64,000 bases of DNA from Eremomyces bilateralis CBS 781.70. Its lineage: Eukaryota > Ascomycota > Dothideomycetes > Eremomycetales > Eremomycetaceae. The stretch is taken from contig NW_022985100.1 of the NCBI RefSeq assembly GCF_010015585.1, forward strand, positions 120,743-184,742, given 5' to 3'. Position numbers and translations under genes: made by a program. Below, piece after piece: positions 36,401 through 48,386 of the stretch (positions within the stretch are counted from its first letter, which is position 1; every line of letters starts with the position of its first letter). The notes beneath the pieces were generated by a model. The model saw only the letters and a list, made by a program, of their open reading frames with translations, ran no database searches and was not told where the DNA came from.

Positions 36401-37675
36401 AGCAGAGAGCAGTGATAATGTTTCGGGGGGTCCTGGCAATTCTGGTGAGGGTGTGCCTCTTCAGCGAAGCACTGCAAAGAAGGACATTGTCGTTGAGTCG
36501 GTCGCCATAACTCAGTCCAATTCTGAGAAGAAGGTCCCAGAGTCGAAGAAGCCAGCGGCTCATGGTGGGTCGAGCCCCGCGGCTCCCCCCAATGTTTCCA
36601 CTCCCTCTTGTCCTGCGATGGTTGCTGTTGCAGGTAATTCTCGTACTCATCCAGCCCAAGCAGCAAGCACCAAGCCTGTGCAAACGGTTGCAGTTCAGAA
36701 ACAAAATGAACTCTCCATGCCCGCTGGAAAGGTCAAGGACCGAGGCAAAGTTCCGGAGAAGTCGAAGATGGCAACGAACGAGAAGAAGCCTACGATGGAG
36801 GGCACGACCGAGCGTCCGAGCACCAAGTCCCCCGTCACTGCCCCGATTTTCAGGCATGGCGGAGTTCCTCTGCCAAAGACAGCGGCCACGGATGGCCCGT
36901 CTCATGTTGTTGATCCGATGTCCAACCCTAGCAAAACCGAGTGGATGGAGAAGCTGCACCAACCTAACAACCCGAAGGCCATGAAGGCCATGAAGGTTTT
37001 GGCTGCACTGGTTCAAAATTCCGCACGTGGCGAGGATAATAATAACGTTCGTCGGGTCATCCTCCACAACCTGCCTCCCGGCACCACGTTGAAGAAGCTG
37101 GGGATGTTGATCTGGGGTGGCGTCGTCCAGCGCATCGACTACACTCCTGGAGCGCCTTCTGCGTCTGTCCTATTTGTGAATGCCACTGGCAGTGATCAGT
37201 ACATGGCCACTACGCGGACTGGCATAAAGCTTATGTTTGGTGGGCAGGAGCTTCTCATTGTCATCGAGAGGGCCAAGGAACGTGAGGCACGCAGCAAGCA
37301 GGTGCTTGGCTGGGATATCGACGGATTTACTCGCTGCATTAAGGTTGAACACATTCCTCTCGACTTCGATGACAAGGCGTTGGTCTCGCGAGCAGCGAGT
37401 GAGGGTCGACTGTTGGAGGGGATGCAGGCGCGAATGTCTGATGATGGAAAGGTGAGTTCTCACCACAATGTTTTTCTGATCATATCGTCGATGGTCGGTT
37501 GCTAACATCTGCATAGTCCCGTGAGGCTCTCTTCCGGTTCGCGTCTATCAACGACGCCGACGCTTTCCGTCGCTTCGCCTGGAATGACCTCGACGGGCTC
37601 CTTCACTGCGAGATTAGCTTCGGTCCGGATCCCTGCGATCGTCCCACTCGCGCCACTAGGACGCCAGAGTGGTAA
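33493..37675 (+). CDS. Large disordered protein with C-terminal RRM-like domain
   Basis: Model: exons 33493-33571, 33623-33787, 33880-36147, 36199-37451 and 37517-37675, giving 1307 residues. I do not recognise a named orthologue. The N-terminus reads NSLMASKWAPK. The first 800 residues are disordered, with repeated EEPAASRAPEQTPQ/KEPVARNVREQTPK units, an Arg/Gly-rich patch (RGHGRGRGNPSLRGH), KGKGKVVEETKSTET repeats and a helical stretch near residues 720-790. Near residue 1120, RRVILHNLPPGTTLKKLGML, IDYTPGAPSASVLFVN and LLIVIERAKE form a beta-alpha-beta RRM-like fold, suggesting RNA binding. The C-terminus continues FASINDADAFRRFAW. The 51-nt intron at 36148-36198 joins two open frames that otherwise end and restart 64 bases apart; its GTCAGT donor matches the one in intron 1. 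A split into two genes is the alternative. Confidence 0.7.
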
Positions 37676-40034
37676 TCACTTACTACGATTCGGATCTTCC
37701 ACACACGATAACCTCCCCTCACAAAAATTCAGAGTGGTTGCTTTTCTTTGATTTCGGCTCGTCCAGGGATAGCCTCCTCATGCACACCTTTGGCAGGTAC
37801 AACGCTAAACCATTATCGGGCGATCGGTTCTGGAATAGCATCGGGGATGGAAGTTCGGTGAATAGTGAAAAAGATAGAAGTACTACCAAGCTCATGCTGT
37901 GCGGTCAGGCATGGAGATTTTGATTTTTCGCTGTTTTCTGATCGGGGATGATGAAAGTTGGTAGTGAAGGACCAGAGAAATACGTACCAAGTCCATGCCC
38001 CTGCGGCAGGGGACTTTTTCGGCAGACGGCAGGTTATAAGTTTTCGGAATATCAGGGGAGCCGATGCAATTTGATATCTCCACCCGGATGTTGCGTGGTC
38101 GATGATGCAGTGTGACTTGATATGTTACATGTGGTGCCCACCCCGCCTGTCTTTCCATCTCCCTAGCGACGCGATGGTCGTGATAAGATAGCTGAACCAT
38201 TACGATGATTTATGATAGTTGCGCTTTTCTTACTTTTGTATACATACCGGTGTCCATCCACCCCCATGCAGACCGCATACGATCTCCTTCCGCTACGCCT
38301 GTCCCCTAATGCTTGATCAAATCATCCTCATCCTCTCCTCCTCATTGATATCCTCGCCCCCCTCCTCCTTAAAAATCTTCCCCAACCGCTCACTCCATCC
38401 CGCCCCCCCACCCCGCCTACGCCTCTAAATCCCTCATCATCCTATCCACCGTATCCGCCGCGCCCCTGATTCTTCAACTTCTCCCGGCCCACGGCCGTGC
38501 GGCTGCCCGAATTCCAAGCCCCCCACGTACGGAGTAGGAAGACGATGACGACCCCAGTGATTCTTTCTTCCTTTGTTTTCTGGATGATTGCGTCTAGTCC
38601 AACAGCCCCTTCCCTTCGTCACAGTCCGCAACGGCCAAGTGCCAAACAATTTGGCTCCCTCGACTGTGCTTCGGAGAGCCAGTGCCACCATTTCCCTGGG
38701 ATGGCATTGATAATGAAGGCAACGCCTGGGAGCAATTGGGTCATTTCAAAGGGCTCATGCAACTTGAAGATGGTGCCATACATCCCGGGAACTCGTTTGT
38801 CCTAGGCCACAAGCATGCTTCTCATGGCATGAAGATCTTCATGGTAGAGCACTAACTTTCTAGCATACTGCCGAACAATTGAAGCTAGAGCAGAATAAAA
38901 GTTGACGTACTGTACATCGATACAGGATACTTCAGTTGGCGAGTCAGATATCAAGCGGGTAGGTCCCAGTCGTTCTCAAATACTTACCGGAGCACCCAAG
39001 GGGAGCAGTTATGACATAGGGAGTCACAGGATGTTCCGTGATGGTAATCATATATATTTCCCTGAGTTCCGTCAATGATCACACATCTATGTGCATGCTT
39101 TTGGGTGCAATGAGTGTATCATAATTAAGAAGAATCCATTGTATGGTTCGTGGAGGCTTTGAACCCATTCTATACCACCCTCGTGTGCCTTGGAGAGCTC
39201 ATAGTTTAATATAACTCTCTCTTACTATATTATATCCTGGGGCTTGGAGCTCATTCTGCTGAAAACAAGAGCTTCGGTTCATGTTAGGGTTTTGTAGCGT
39301 TGACGCATTGGTTGGGTGGGCTACTTGGGGGTGGCGGTGCACACCCTGGACGGAACTTGAATCTGATGGACTGATGCGGACTGACGGCACTGGGATGGGT
39401 TGGAGGTGGCCCCACAGGGCAAAACTTAAAGTTGACAACCAACTCTTAAAGTTCTATTTTTCAGTACAGATATCAGATCTACGCAGGTACTAGGTACTGA
39501 TTATACAACAAACTCCATACTCTAAACTGGACTGTAATTATACCTGGAAAGGAGGCAGCAATTACAGAACCGAGAACACTCATCTACGCCAAGAACCTGA
39601 ATTGACTTCAGTTCCTTCTAACGACATTCATTCCAACTCGTATAGTGCCGGCATGGTCCAGTCCCCTCTTTGCGGAATGCGAACAGTGGTGCCATTATAA
39701 AGATATATATCAATGGTAATTTCAAGGCAGCCTGTTCGTAGCCCTGACAGCAGACTTTAGGGACTGCATATCCACTGGGTTATAGCCATAGCAAGGCGAT
39801 AAGCAATGGTCCTAGTTCAACGATAGTACTGAACTAACTATATACATTTGGACACGGATTTGCCCAAAGCAGTAACCAGAACAAGAGGTACTAGTTAGGC
39901 ATGGACTGTGACTACTTGATAATGACATCTCGTTATTTGTCCAGTCCTTCTTTTGAGATAATCATTGCACGCGAGCGTTCTTCTACACATATGGCTCAGA
40001 CAACTGAGATTCACCAAACGATCCAACCTCCACA
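37676..40034. other. Intergenic region
   Basis: About 2.4 kb without a supportable gene. Around 38300-38420 the plus strand is C/T-rich. A minus-strand frame near 38691-38437 has a hydrophobic stretch when read with a frame change, but no start or splice structure I could defend. AT-rich, stop-dense sequence dominates from 38800 to 40000. Confidence 0.45.
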
Positions 40035-42553
40035 ATGAATGTTCACGACGTTACGAATCAATACGCTCAGCAGATGAGAGAGCATAAACGGACTTTGCTG
40101 AATGCTCAAAAGTAGCATGGCCAACGACCCCAAGTCCGTCTTCCGAGGAGCGCTGCCTATGCAAAATTCGCCCTTTACCTCATTCTGGGAGTCCGCAAAC
40201 CCAAGGATGGGCAGGTACTGATACATTCATCCTTCATTGCCCCGGCATATCCTCCTTGTAGCACTTCTGTGGCCCAGTTGTGACCCATTGCGATTAAAGA
40301 TCTCCAGCTCGAGACGCACCATCGAGGCATGTATCTCCTCCTACGATCCCTCACACCACCTCAGCGCATGACCGGGGTTCAGGTACTGATGGAAGACGAG
40401 GAAGACGATGTCATGCTACTACAGTTATACCTGCAGGAAGATGAGACTATCCGTCCGGCCATTGACGTGGTCACCGTTGGGACCATCTTGTTGGTGAAAG
40501 AGCCTTATTTCAAGGTCACAGCCAATGGTCAGTGTGGGCCCCGTGTGGATCATCTCTCAGATATCATCCATATCCAGAGGGACGATACCAGAGTTCCCTA
40601 CGCATGGCGACTGCAACTCATAGACCTAAATCAGTCCGCCGAAACGTTGAAGCTTGAAGGAAATTCGGCAATGGCAGCCAAAGAATACCGGGATGTGATT
40701 ACCGAGTGAGCATGGCCCATGGAGGAGATGAAGAGTTGCTAATTAGAACAGGTATACGTACGCGCTCAGGCAGACGACCACGGAGAATGAAATCGAGATA
40801 ATCAAACGCAATAGATCCCTTGCGTTCCTACGAACCAAACAATTTGACGCCGCACTTGCCGACACGGGATTCCCAAACTTCGGCCCGAATCCTGCTGAGA
40901 AGGCACTGTTCCGCGCCTCCGAAGCCCTCTATTTTCTCAAACGATTCGCCGACTGTTGGGATGTGCTCGAATTGCTATGCAAACCTTTCCAGGCACCAGT
41001 CACGCGTTGCAGGCCCTTGATCATGCTCGTGCTCGAACTCTGGAGCAGCAAACGGGAGCATATGACTTCATGAGGCTTCAGGCGGAGGCTCGGAATCTTC
41101 GCCCGCCGCACTTGGATCACGCTACATACATCGTCCTGTGGAGGTTAAACAGACGGGGTCGAAGGGTCGTGGCCTGGTCACCACCAAAGCTGTGAAGGCA
41201 GGAGATTTGCTGCTGTGCGAAAAGGCGTTCAGCCACGCGCACGTCAGTGACGAAATTGGGAGCGCTGGAGGGAATGCGAAGATCTCACTGCTAATCAACA
41301 CCGAGAATAACAAGGTGCTCTTGGGCGGACAGGCTGGTCTGATCACAATTATCGCGCAAAAGCTCTATAATAACCCTTCCGTTGCCTCTGCATTCAATTC
41401 TCTGTATCATGGGTCTTATAAGGGAGTGAGCGCATCTGCAGTCGATGGAGAGCCGATAGTAGATACGTAAGTAATTCTCGCACATTATTATGAAGAACAT
41501 TACTGACCATAGTGCAGGTTCCTTATCGAGAGAATCGTGGCCTTGAAAATGCCTTTGGCAGTCCAGTGTCCAGTCTGCTCTCCCATCGTAAGATGCTGAC
41601 TGGAAAACCGAAAGCAGACAAGACTCACCACTCTTGTGGCATTTGGATCATGGCGTCTTATATCAACCACAACTGTATCTCCACGGCCCGTCGCACCTTC
41701 ATTGGCGATATGATGATCGTACGAGCCGCATGTGACATGGAACCTGGAACTGAGGTCACTTTCTGGTACCGGTCCCCTGAATACAAGCTCACGAATGGCT
41801 CAGGAGACAAATTCAAGCATTGGGGATTCGTTTGCGACTGCGCCATCTGCAAAGATGCCCGGGAAACGGGATTCGGCGCTGCTGAGGACAGGCGGAGGTT
41901 GTTGAGGAGTCTGAAGCAAATTTTCAACTTGCCCGCGCTCCACGACGCCCAGATTGTTAAAGTCGAGCGGCTGCTCAAAGCGTTCGATGATACATATACG
42001 CATCCTGCAGATCAGGTTCCTCGTCTTCCGCTCTGCGATTCCCATCTAGTTCTCGTATGGGCCCACGCTTCGCGGAGATATTGGATCAAGTGCTTGGGGT
42101 CATTTGGGAATGTGTTGACATCGCTCGGCTTTGTTGCCGTTGGCGTCGACTCTTCTACCACCAGATTTTCAATTACCAAGTGGGGGCTGGTCATTAATAC
42201 TTTGGTGGAGGTATTCTTACACGCCCAGGCTGCATTTACAGGCATTGAAGCGATGGAAGACGCGAAGCGGGCGGGGGAGTACGCTAAGGCCGCCTACAAG
42301 ATTATCCTCGGTGAAAACACGACTTTCTACAAGACGTATAAGACTGTCGATGAGACCTTTCGGAACCTACGAAGTAAGTTTGCATGCCGTGCTCTATATC
42401 CAAGGTACTAACCTCTTAATAAGTAGAGTGAGTCGCTGCGCAAAAGCCAGCAAGCGAATCGCGCTGTTGGTTGGAAAGGTCCACGAAGTAGAGAAGAGAC
42501 TCACTACCAAATCATTTGAGGTGGAAGATCGTGCAAGAGCAGTCGATCGCTAA
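40035..42553 (+). pseudogene. Broken TPR/SET-domain (SMYD-like) gene
   Basis: A full-length but disabled copy of a widespread fungal family with an N-terminal leader, TPR-like repeats and a SET domain. Starting at the ATG at 40035, the sequence stays alignable to the family pattern: IAPAYPPC, DLQLETHHRGMYLLLRSLTPP, VTVGTILLVKEPYFKVTANG, LKLEGNSAMAAKEYRD, RNRSLAFLRTKQFDAAL, then SET elements KGRGLVTTKAVKAGDLLL, SYINHNC and HWGFVCDCAICKD. Lesions are an in-frame TAG at 40113-40115, a TGA at 40281-40283, and one-base frame changes near 40988, 41132 and 41547. Introns at about 40704-40751 and 41467-41517 keep good splice signals. Neighbouring genes read perfectly, so sequencing error is unlikely to explain all five. 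The intact family would be a putative protein lysine methyltransferase. Confidence 0.85.
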
Positions 42554-43269
42554 GTGGAGAGGATTCTAAACGGAATTCATAGGCGAAACACGCTGGCGGA
42601 TGACAATGTGCTAGTGGAGGATCCAGTGCACTGGATAAGCTTGTAAGTATGATGGCGGATTGAAACTATGTATGGTAAAAAAATTGGAGAACGGCCATGA
42701 CTGAATGCGAGTCTGCATCCATCATACAATGTTTTTTCGTAATATGCCTGCAAGAAATACCCTGCTCTCGGACATTCTTGTTGTTCAGGAGCAACGTTTC
42801 GGATCCAAGCGAATTCAAATGAAGTGTGTTGTAGCAACAGAACCATTCCCAGCATCTCCTTTCGTTACAAAGAACCACTCTGACAGCTTCATAGAAATAG
42901 ACTAATCCGTAAAACATTACTCACACCATATTATCAAACCGAATCAACAAGTTCTCCGCAAGGAAGTCTCACAAAACCGTCTTTTCAAGTAAACCTCTAT
43001 TCAACGTCCACTTGCCACAACCCCTACTAAACCCTTTCTAGAACCAGCTTCTAAACACCCGCTTCCCACTCGATTCCCATAACCTCCTATAGCTACGTTG
43101 CTTGGTCTCATATGTGTGTTCCGAGTTGAAATGGTTGCAAACACCACATGATCCTTTTCGAACTGAGGACGATCGCTAATCAAGCTAGCAACAGATTATG
43201 TCCGACGTACCTCCTAATATATCTTACCGGGTTCTGGAGCCTATAACCAAAGCGAGCTTCTAATTTCAG
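42554..43269. other. Region between two pseudogenes
   Basis: About 700 bases between converging relics. I see no gene, repeat or terminal inverted repeat. Confidence 0.45.
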
Positions 43270-44821
43270 CTAGATTGAGGTATCGTCGTCGGATTCTACT
43301 CTGAAAACTTCGAACCATTCATGGTCCCAAATCTCGAATTTGTCTCCCTGCACCCCATCCCGCAAGGCTAGCCAACCGAAAATATTCCCGGAAACCATTT
43401 TAGATAGACGTTCCCCATAAGATAGCCAGGGAGGCGGCAGTCGCCTGGCACGGGATTTCGGTGAGTTGCGAGGGCTAGTAGATCGAAGTGGTTCGGCGGA
43501 AGTGATACAGAAATCAGTCAGAACACGCTGGTACCTCTCAGTCCACAACCAACAGCGATAGGTAAGTCTATGACCATGATCCATGTGATCTCGAACCAGA
43601 GCAGTAGTGTCTTTGATTGCGACTTCCCCGAACGGATGGAACTAGGAATTTAGGGGAAAGCTGTAGTTAATGCTCATTTTCCTCATCAGTCCAATACATG
43701 AGACGGAACTTATCTTCTCGACTGATCAATTCCGTATCGTGACTATCGCGACAAGGAGGATGAGACTGAGGATCGAGGAATGATTGAGCGGATGCCATCC
43801 AAACAGGCGATTCAAGACACACTGTAGGGAGGAATCTTGCGACCTTATAGATCATTTCAGGCAACAGGCCTACTATTGCTGCACCCAGCCATAAGCACGC
43901 AAGATTCGGTCGACGAGCAGACATGATCTGCACTATGGCAGAATATTGTTTATCCTCGGCAACGGGGATGAGAATTTCCATTGCACGACTTATCCATTCA
44001 GTTGCAAGATTGCAGGCGACACCTGGTTCCCAGAAACAACCGTAGAAGGCACTCGGGATCAATTGTGTATGACAACTCAGTGACATAAGGGAGGCAAGGT
44101 GATCGTGGGACGGAATATTTCTACCAGATGCTGTCTCCGAACTCCCTTTGGCTGCCATGGTCATTGGGCGGGGTAGAACCAAGGGGATTGCAAAATTCTT
44201 ATGGTTTGGGATAGTGAGGGAGGCAGCAAGTGCAGCGATAAGCTGGTCGGAGGCATTATGCAACCGAGCGAAGTCACAAAGGTATTTGTACGCTTCCATG
44301 GACGATGGTGGACCCAGAGTCGAGTCCGGCTCCTGGCTGGTGGAGGGTTCGCACTGAATAGCAATCTATTATGTAGAGCCCAGGTGACATTCCCAGAGCG
44401 GGTAATACGCTCTCTCTCTACGCATCAAGGTGGCGTTCCATCCGGCCCCATCTGCTAGAACTGCTTGCCACCATCGACGTTCGTTCGGTTCGGCTTGGCC
44501 AATCGGGACAATAAGTTCATTGTTGGCTGTCCTAGTAGAGTCTGCGCATGATGCTCTGCAATCATTATAAATGACCTTATCTTCGTCTCCCATTTTCCGG
44601 GGCTCTATAAGGCGGGCCGAGGGAATGTAGCACCAGCCCAAGGCCAATGGACAGAGGTAGATTCCTGTGCCATGAGTGGGTGAAGCATCATCGAATCCGC
44701 TCCAGTCTAGAAACTCGTCCTAAGACTGCACGTAACCCATGAAGCCAGAGCAAGTTCGATCCGATGTTCTGGTGATTTCTTCAATTCTACGTCCAACTTG
44801 TTTTCTGACAGGAATTCCCAT
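43270..44821 (-). pseudogene. Relic of a fungal-specific protein of unknown function
   Basis: On the minus strand, one frame runs from the ATG at 44821 to 43667 but is broken by TAG at 44722-44720, adjacent TAA-TAG at 44371-44366, and TAA at 43669-43667. Protein-like character continues straight through each stop: GTGIYLCPLALGWCYIPSARL, RRWWQAVLADGAGW, PPSSMEAYKYLCDFARLH, LSCHTQLIPSAFYGCFWEPG, RRPNLACLWLGAAIVGLL. A frame change near 43640 then leads into FHPFGEVAIKDTTALVRDH and DKFEIWDHEWFEVFRVE, ending at 43270. I recall similar long fungal proteins with ARRPNLAxLWLGA and FGEVA motifs but know no function. No GT-AG intron restores the frame at the stops. Confidence 0.6.
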
Positions 44822-45844
44822 TCCTATTGTCCTCCCAAGTAGGTTTAGTACGGATCATTCGTGTCTTTGACGTCTTGGTAGCGTGGAATCGATGGAGTTT
44901 GGTGCAGAAGATTGAGGCTTCCACAAGACGACGGGAACTGAGTCGCCGAACTGGCTGAGTGAAGAAAGTTTCCCCATAGTTGGGGTGAATGAGATATCGT
45001 TCTCCTTGATAACCGGAGACTAGGTCGGACGAGGTCGTGGTGACTTCTGTCTTGTCGGATGGGCCGGAAATTCGCTGTGAAGGTCATGCCGAGTCGAGGA
45101 TTTGGTACTGGTCGTTTGATCGCCGGGTTGGTAACTTGATGATGAGAAACTCAATCCAATGCACTGAGATTATAATGGTATGTTAATGTTCTGGAAAATT
45201 GACTTTGACTCTCTGGCTCTTTGAAGCAGCACAGGCACACACCTGTTGCTTCGTAATGCGAATACGAGTACGAGGTCATCTGGTAAACCAAGAATCTATC
45301 ATGTCGGAAGTGAGTACCGTAAACTATAAAGTGAAACTAATGAAACAAAATTATCGCTACAAGAGCGGTGATAGAACGCCTTGATTTAGCAGTGTCCCAA
45401 AATTCCAACTCAGAAAGAGTCCATGTCTTGTGTAAATAGGTTCGAGGTCCAGAACACCGATAGAAGCAAGTTACCCAAAGAAAATACATTCAACCTCTTA
45501 TAAGGACTAGAGTCTCAAACATTCGTTTTACAATATCCCAATAGATGGCACGTTGTTCAATGGGCTTGAGAGATATGAGATATCAAATTAGTCATTTCTG
45601 TCATTATCGTTGATCGATCGTCGTTGCCTTCATATGCCTTGTTGCTTATTAAGCCTCGTTGCCTTAATATGCCTTGTTGCCTTATGATTTTCCCAGTCCA
45701 GTCCCAGTCCCCTGTGGCCTGTGTGCCCTGTCCCCAGCACGGAGGCACCACCCTCCTCATGGTCGGTCTATCATATTTTAGGTTACATAGTAGCTACGAA
45801 ACAAGCAATTCCTCGCATTATATGCGACTCTGCTCCCATTAGCC
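44822..45844. other. Intergenic region with short direct repeat
   Basis: About 1 kb with no supportable gene. At 45622-45685 there is an imperfect tandem repeat of TTGCCTTAATATGCCTTG-type units, about two copies. The last 200 bases are the likely promoter of OMA1. Confidence 0.45.
45622..45685. repeat. Imperfect tandem repeat (CGTTGCCTTNATATGCCTTG)
   Basis: Two diverged copies, about 32 bases apart, of a GTTGCCTTMATATGCCTTGTTGC unit, some 160-220 bases before the OMA1 start codon. It could lie in the promoter or 5' leader. No function is implied. Confidence 0.6.
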
Positions 45845-47243
45845 ATGCGCTCTGCTTGGTCATTTCTCCGCATAACGCGAAACTTCACAAGTCGAGCAAG
45901 ATGCTCACGCCCGAGCAGCCCACGAACTCCATGTCACCCTCGAGTCGCCGCCCATAGCCTTCTCTCCTCCCCTCCCACAGCTCTCCCACTCCGCCGCACC
46001 ACCCCACGAATCCAATCCACTATCCACCAGCTCTCCCACTCGTTCTACACCTCCCGCCCCACCTCCTCCCGCCCCACCTACCGTCGCTTCAACGGCCGCC
46101 AAACCCGGCACGCGCCCCTCGTCGCGCTCTTCGTCCGCTGGGGCCAGCACCCGCACTTCTACCGGCACATCTTCCTCCTCGCGGGCGGTCTGGGGGTCTT
46201 CTACGTGTCGAATCTCGAGACGGTGCCGGTGACGGGGCGGCGGCGGTTTAACCTGGTGGGGCCGGAGCTGGAGGCGCGATTCGCGGAGCAGATGTATGAG
46301 GAGGTGATGGGAGAGTTTCGGGGGCATATCTTGAGTGAATGGGATCCGAGGGCGAGAATGGTGCAGAGGGTAATGGATCGACTGATTCCAATGAGTGGGT
46401 TGGAAGGGCAGAAGTGGGAGGTGAAGGTGATTGCCGCGGAGGAGCCGAATGCGTTTGTGATTCCGGGGTAAGTGGTACGGGGAGGTCCGAAGCTTGGGGA
46501 AGAAAGAGTAGGATCGTCCTTAGGGAAATTAGCGGATCCGTTCTGTTGGGGATCTCTGCTAATGCGTGAGTCGACAGAGGCAAGGTCTTCGTCTTTACAG
46601 GCCTTCTCCCCATCTGCGGGAACGATGATAGTCTCGCTGCCGTGCTCGGGCACGAGATCGCCCACAATGTCGCCCGGCACTCTGCGGAACGAATGTCCCT
46701 ATTGTTCCCACTACTAGGTATCAATTTCATATTGAGCGCTATCCTGGGCTTGCCACCATTTCTAGGGAACGCCGCCATCAACCTGGGTTTTGGTCTGCCA
46801 AGGAGTAGGGCCCAGGAGGTATGTTGCAGTTTCAGTACAATCCAGACGATATGCGGACGTTGACTGGAATAGAGCGAGGCAGATTACATTGGCCTAAGTA
46901 TGTCGACTCTTCTTCTCCTTCGAAGGCGCAAGATACTGACTGTTGCGTAGTGATTATGGCTCAAGCATGCTACGACCCTGCCATGGTCCCTTCACTCTGG
47001 ACACGTATGAGCCAGCTCAACAAAGGTAGCCCTCCGGAGCTCCTGTCCACCCATCCGGCGAACGAGACGCGTTTCAAGAAGATTCACCAATGGCTGCCTG
47101 AAGCTCAGGATAAGCGAGCCATGTCGAATTGCTATGAGAGGTCTGATCAGAGTAAGTCACGAGCAATATGCCGTTTTGGACATTGTATTGACGATCCTAT
47201 AGTCCGAGAGTTTATGAACAAGTTCCGATACCCGGTTTGGTAG
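45845..47243 (+). CDS. OMA1: Mitochondrial M48 metalloprotease OMA1
   Basis: Model: exons 45845-46467, 46578-46818, 46879-46897, 46951-47151 and 47203-47243, giving 374 residues. OMA1 is a zinc protease of the inner mitochondrial membrane that acts in membrane-protein quality control under stress. The N-terminal 90 residues are rich in Arg, Ser and Pro with few acids, as expected of a mitochondrial targeting sequence. A membrane segment lies near residues 105-125 (IFLLAGGLGVFYVSN). FVIPGGKVFVFTGLLP precedes the zinc motif at residues 233-237 (GHEIAHNVARH). A second hydrophobic segment (LFPLLGINFILSAILGL) follows. The third zinc ligand is the Glu in AQEADYIGL, split by an intron, part of it encoded by a 19-nt micro-exon. 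LSTHPANETRFKKIHQWLP is the conserved C-terminal block. Confidence 0.94.
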
Positions 47244-47780
47244 GCTGTGGAGGGTATTGGTAGTTCCTGGTGTGTGAATTGAAATGTGTGATATTTGCAA
47301 GGCGTCCTGTAGGTGAAGGAGGAAACATCCCCTTGATGTTATCTAGAAATGATATGGTGGGATATAAATCCCGGTTGTGTATGCGTCCTGGACTTAGTTG
47401 GATACGATGTCCCTTCGCTGGAGCGTCGTTGCACAAACTTCAAGACACGCTTCCAAGAACAGTTTGGCTCTATCACACATTGCACACTGGCACAAAAGCT
47501 TAAAATGACGGTAAATGAAGGACGAAGACTTATCGATGTGATGTGTATAGGGCAAAGAAAGATGAATTAAGCATATCAGTCTTCTAGACGTGAGTATATA
47601 TACATACGACAATGTATTGATGCTCAGTACCATAACCAAAAGAGTATCCCAAAGATTCATAACAATTCAGTCATCTCAACATAGAATTTTGCACCAACTC
47701 CAAGACGGGGGGAAATGTGTGTCGATCCCTTTCGATTCGTAATACTCGGAACAAAACTGCGGTTCGGCTCAAGCACTGGA
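47244..47780. other. Convergent 3' intergenic region
   Basis: About 540 bases between OMA1 and the convergent paralog A gene. It contains presumed 3' UTRs. Nothing else is recognised. Confidence 0.5.
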
Positions 47781-48386
47781 TTAAGACCTGCGTTAGATAT
47801 CAGATCCAAGCACGGCTAGAGTAACGGGGGACACCCAAAGAACAGTCGCCGGAAATGAGAGGAGGGGGACTTACAGCAAACTCAACGTCAAATCACCCCG
47901 AATGCTCGCCTTCAACTCAATCTCGATATCCAAATTCACATCCAACCGCAACTTTAACCCATCCGCATCCTCTAATCCGCCCCCCTTCCCTTTCTGCTCC
48001 TCCTGCGTCGCTTGATTCGGATCCGTCCCCCGCATCGGGATCTCCCCCCGCATCGCGCGCGCCTTGGACACCGGCCCGTCCATCGACGTGCTCGCGGGCC
48101 CGATCCGCTCAAAGTCCTGCATCTGGTTTAGCTCGCCGCTGGCGTCGGCCTCCTCGAGGGCGTCGAGGGGCGTAGTCTTCATGTAGCGGCCGTCGTCGAT
48201 GGCTTTCTGGAGGCGTTGGCGGCGGGCGCGCCGCGACGCGGAGCGGGAGCGCGCGGACTGCTGGCCGGATTCGCGGCGTTCTTGGGCGAGGGCATTTTCG
48301 GCTTTTTGCTGCTGCATCGTGGTGCGCTCGGAGGGCTTGTTGGGGTCGCGCTGGTCGACTTGTTGTTCTTGTTGTACTTCGGCCAT
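47781..48386 (-). CDS. Paralog A: disordered protein with C-terminal NLDIEI motif
   Basis: Model on the minus strand: exon 48386-47875, intron 47874-47788 (GTAAGT donor, CTAAC branch, CAG acceptor), exon 47787-47781, giving 172 residues. I know no function. The N-terminal 120 residues are polar and probably disordered, with Gln-rich, RSRSASRRARRQRLQ and acidic stretches. The C-terminus is hydrophobic-alternating: LKLRLDVNLDIEI followed by ELKASIRGDLTLSLL, then a single Ser from the last exon. That alternation suggests amphipathic beta strands or a membrane or partner-binding surface. The same block and the same intron occur in paralog B at 49925-50770. If the intron is retained, TAA within the donor ends the protein one residue earlier. 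No signal peptide is present. Confidence 0.75.

Noticed and set aside
38437-38691. Small minus-strand open frame
   Set aside because: Hydrophobic words occur only after switching frame, with no credible start or splice sites.
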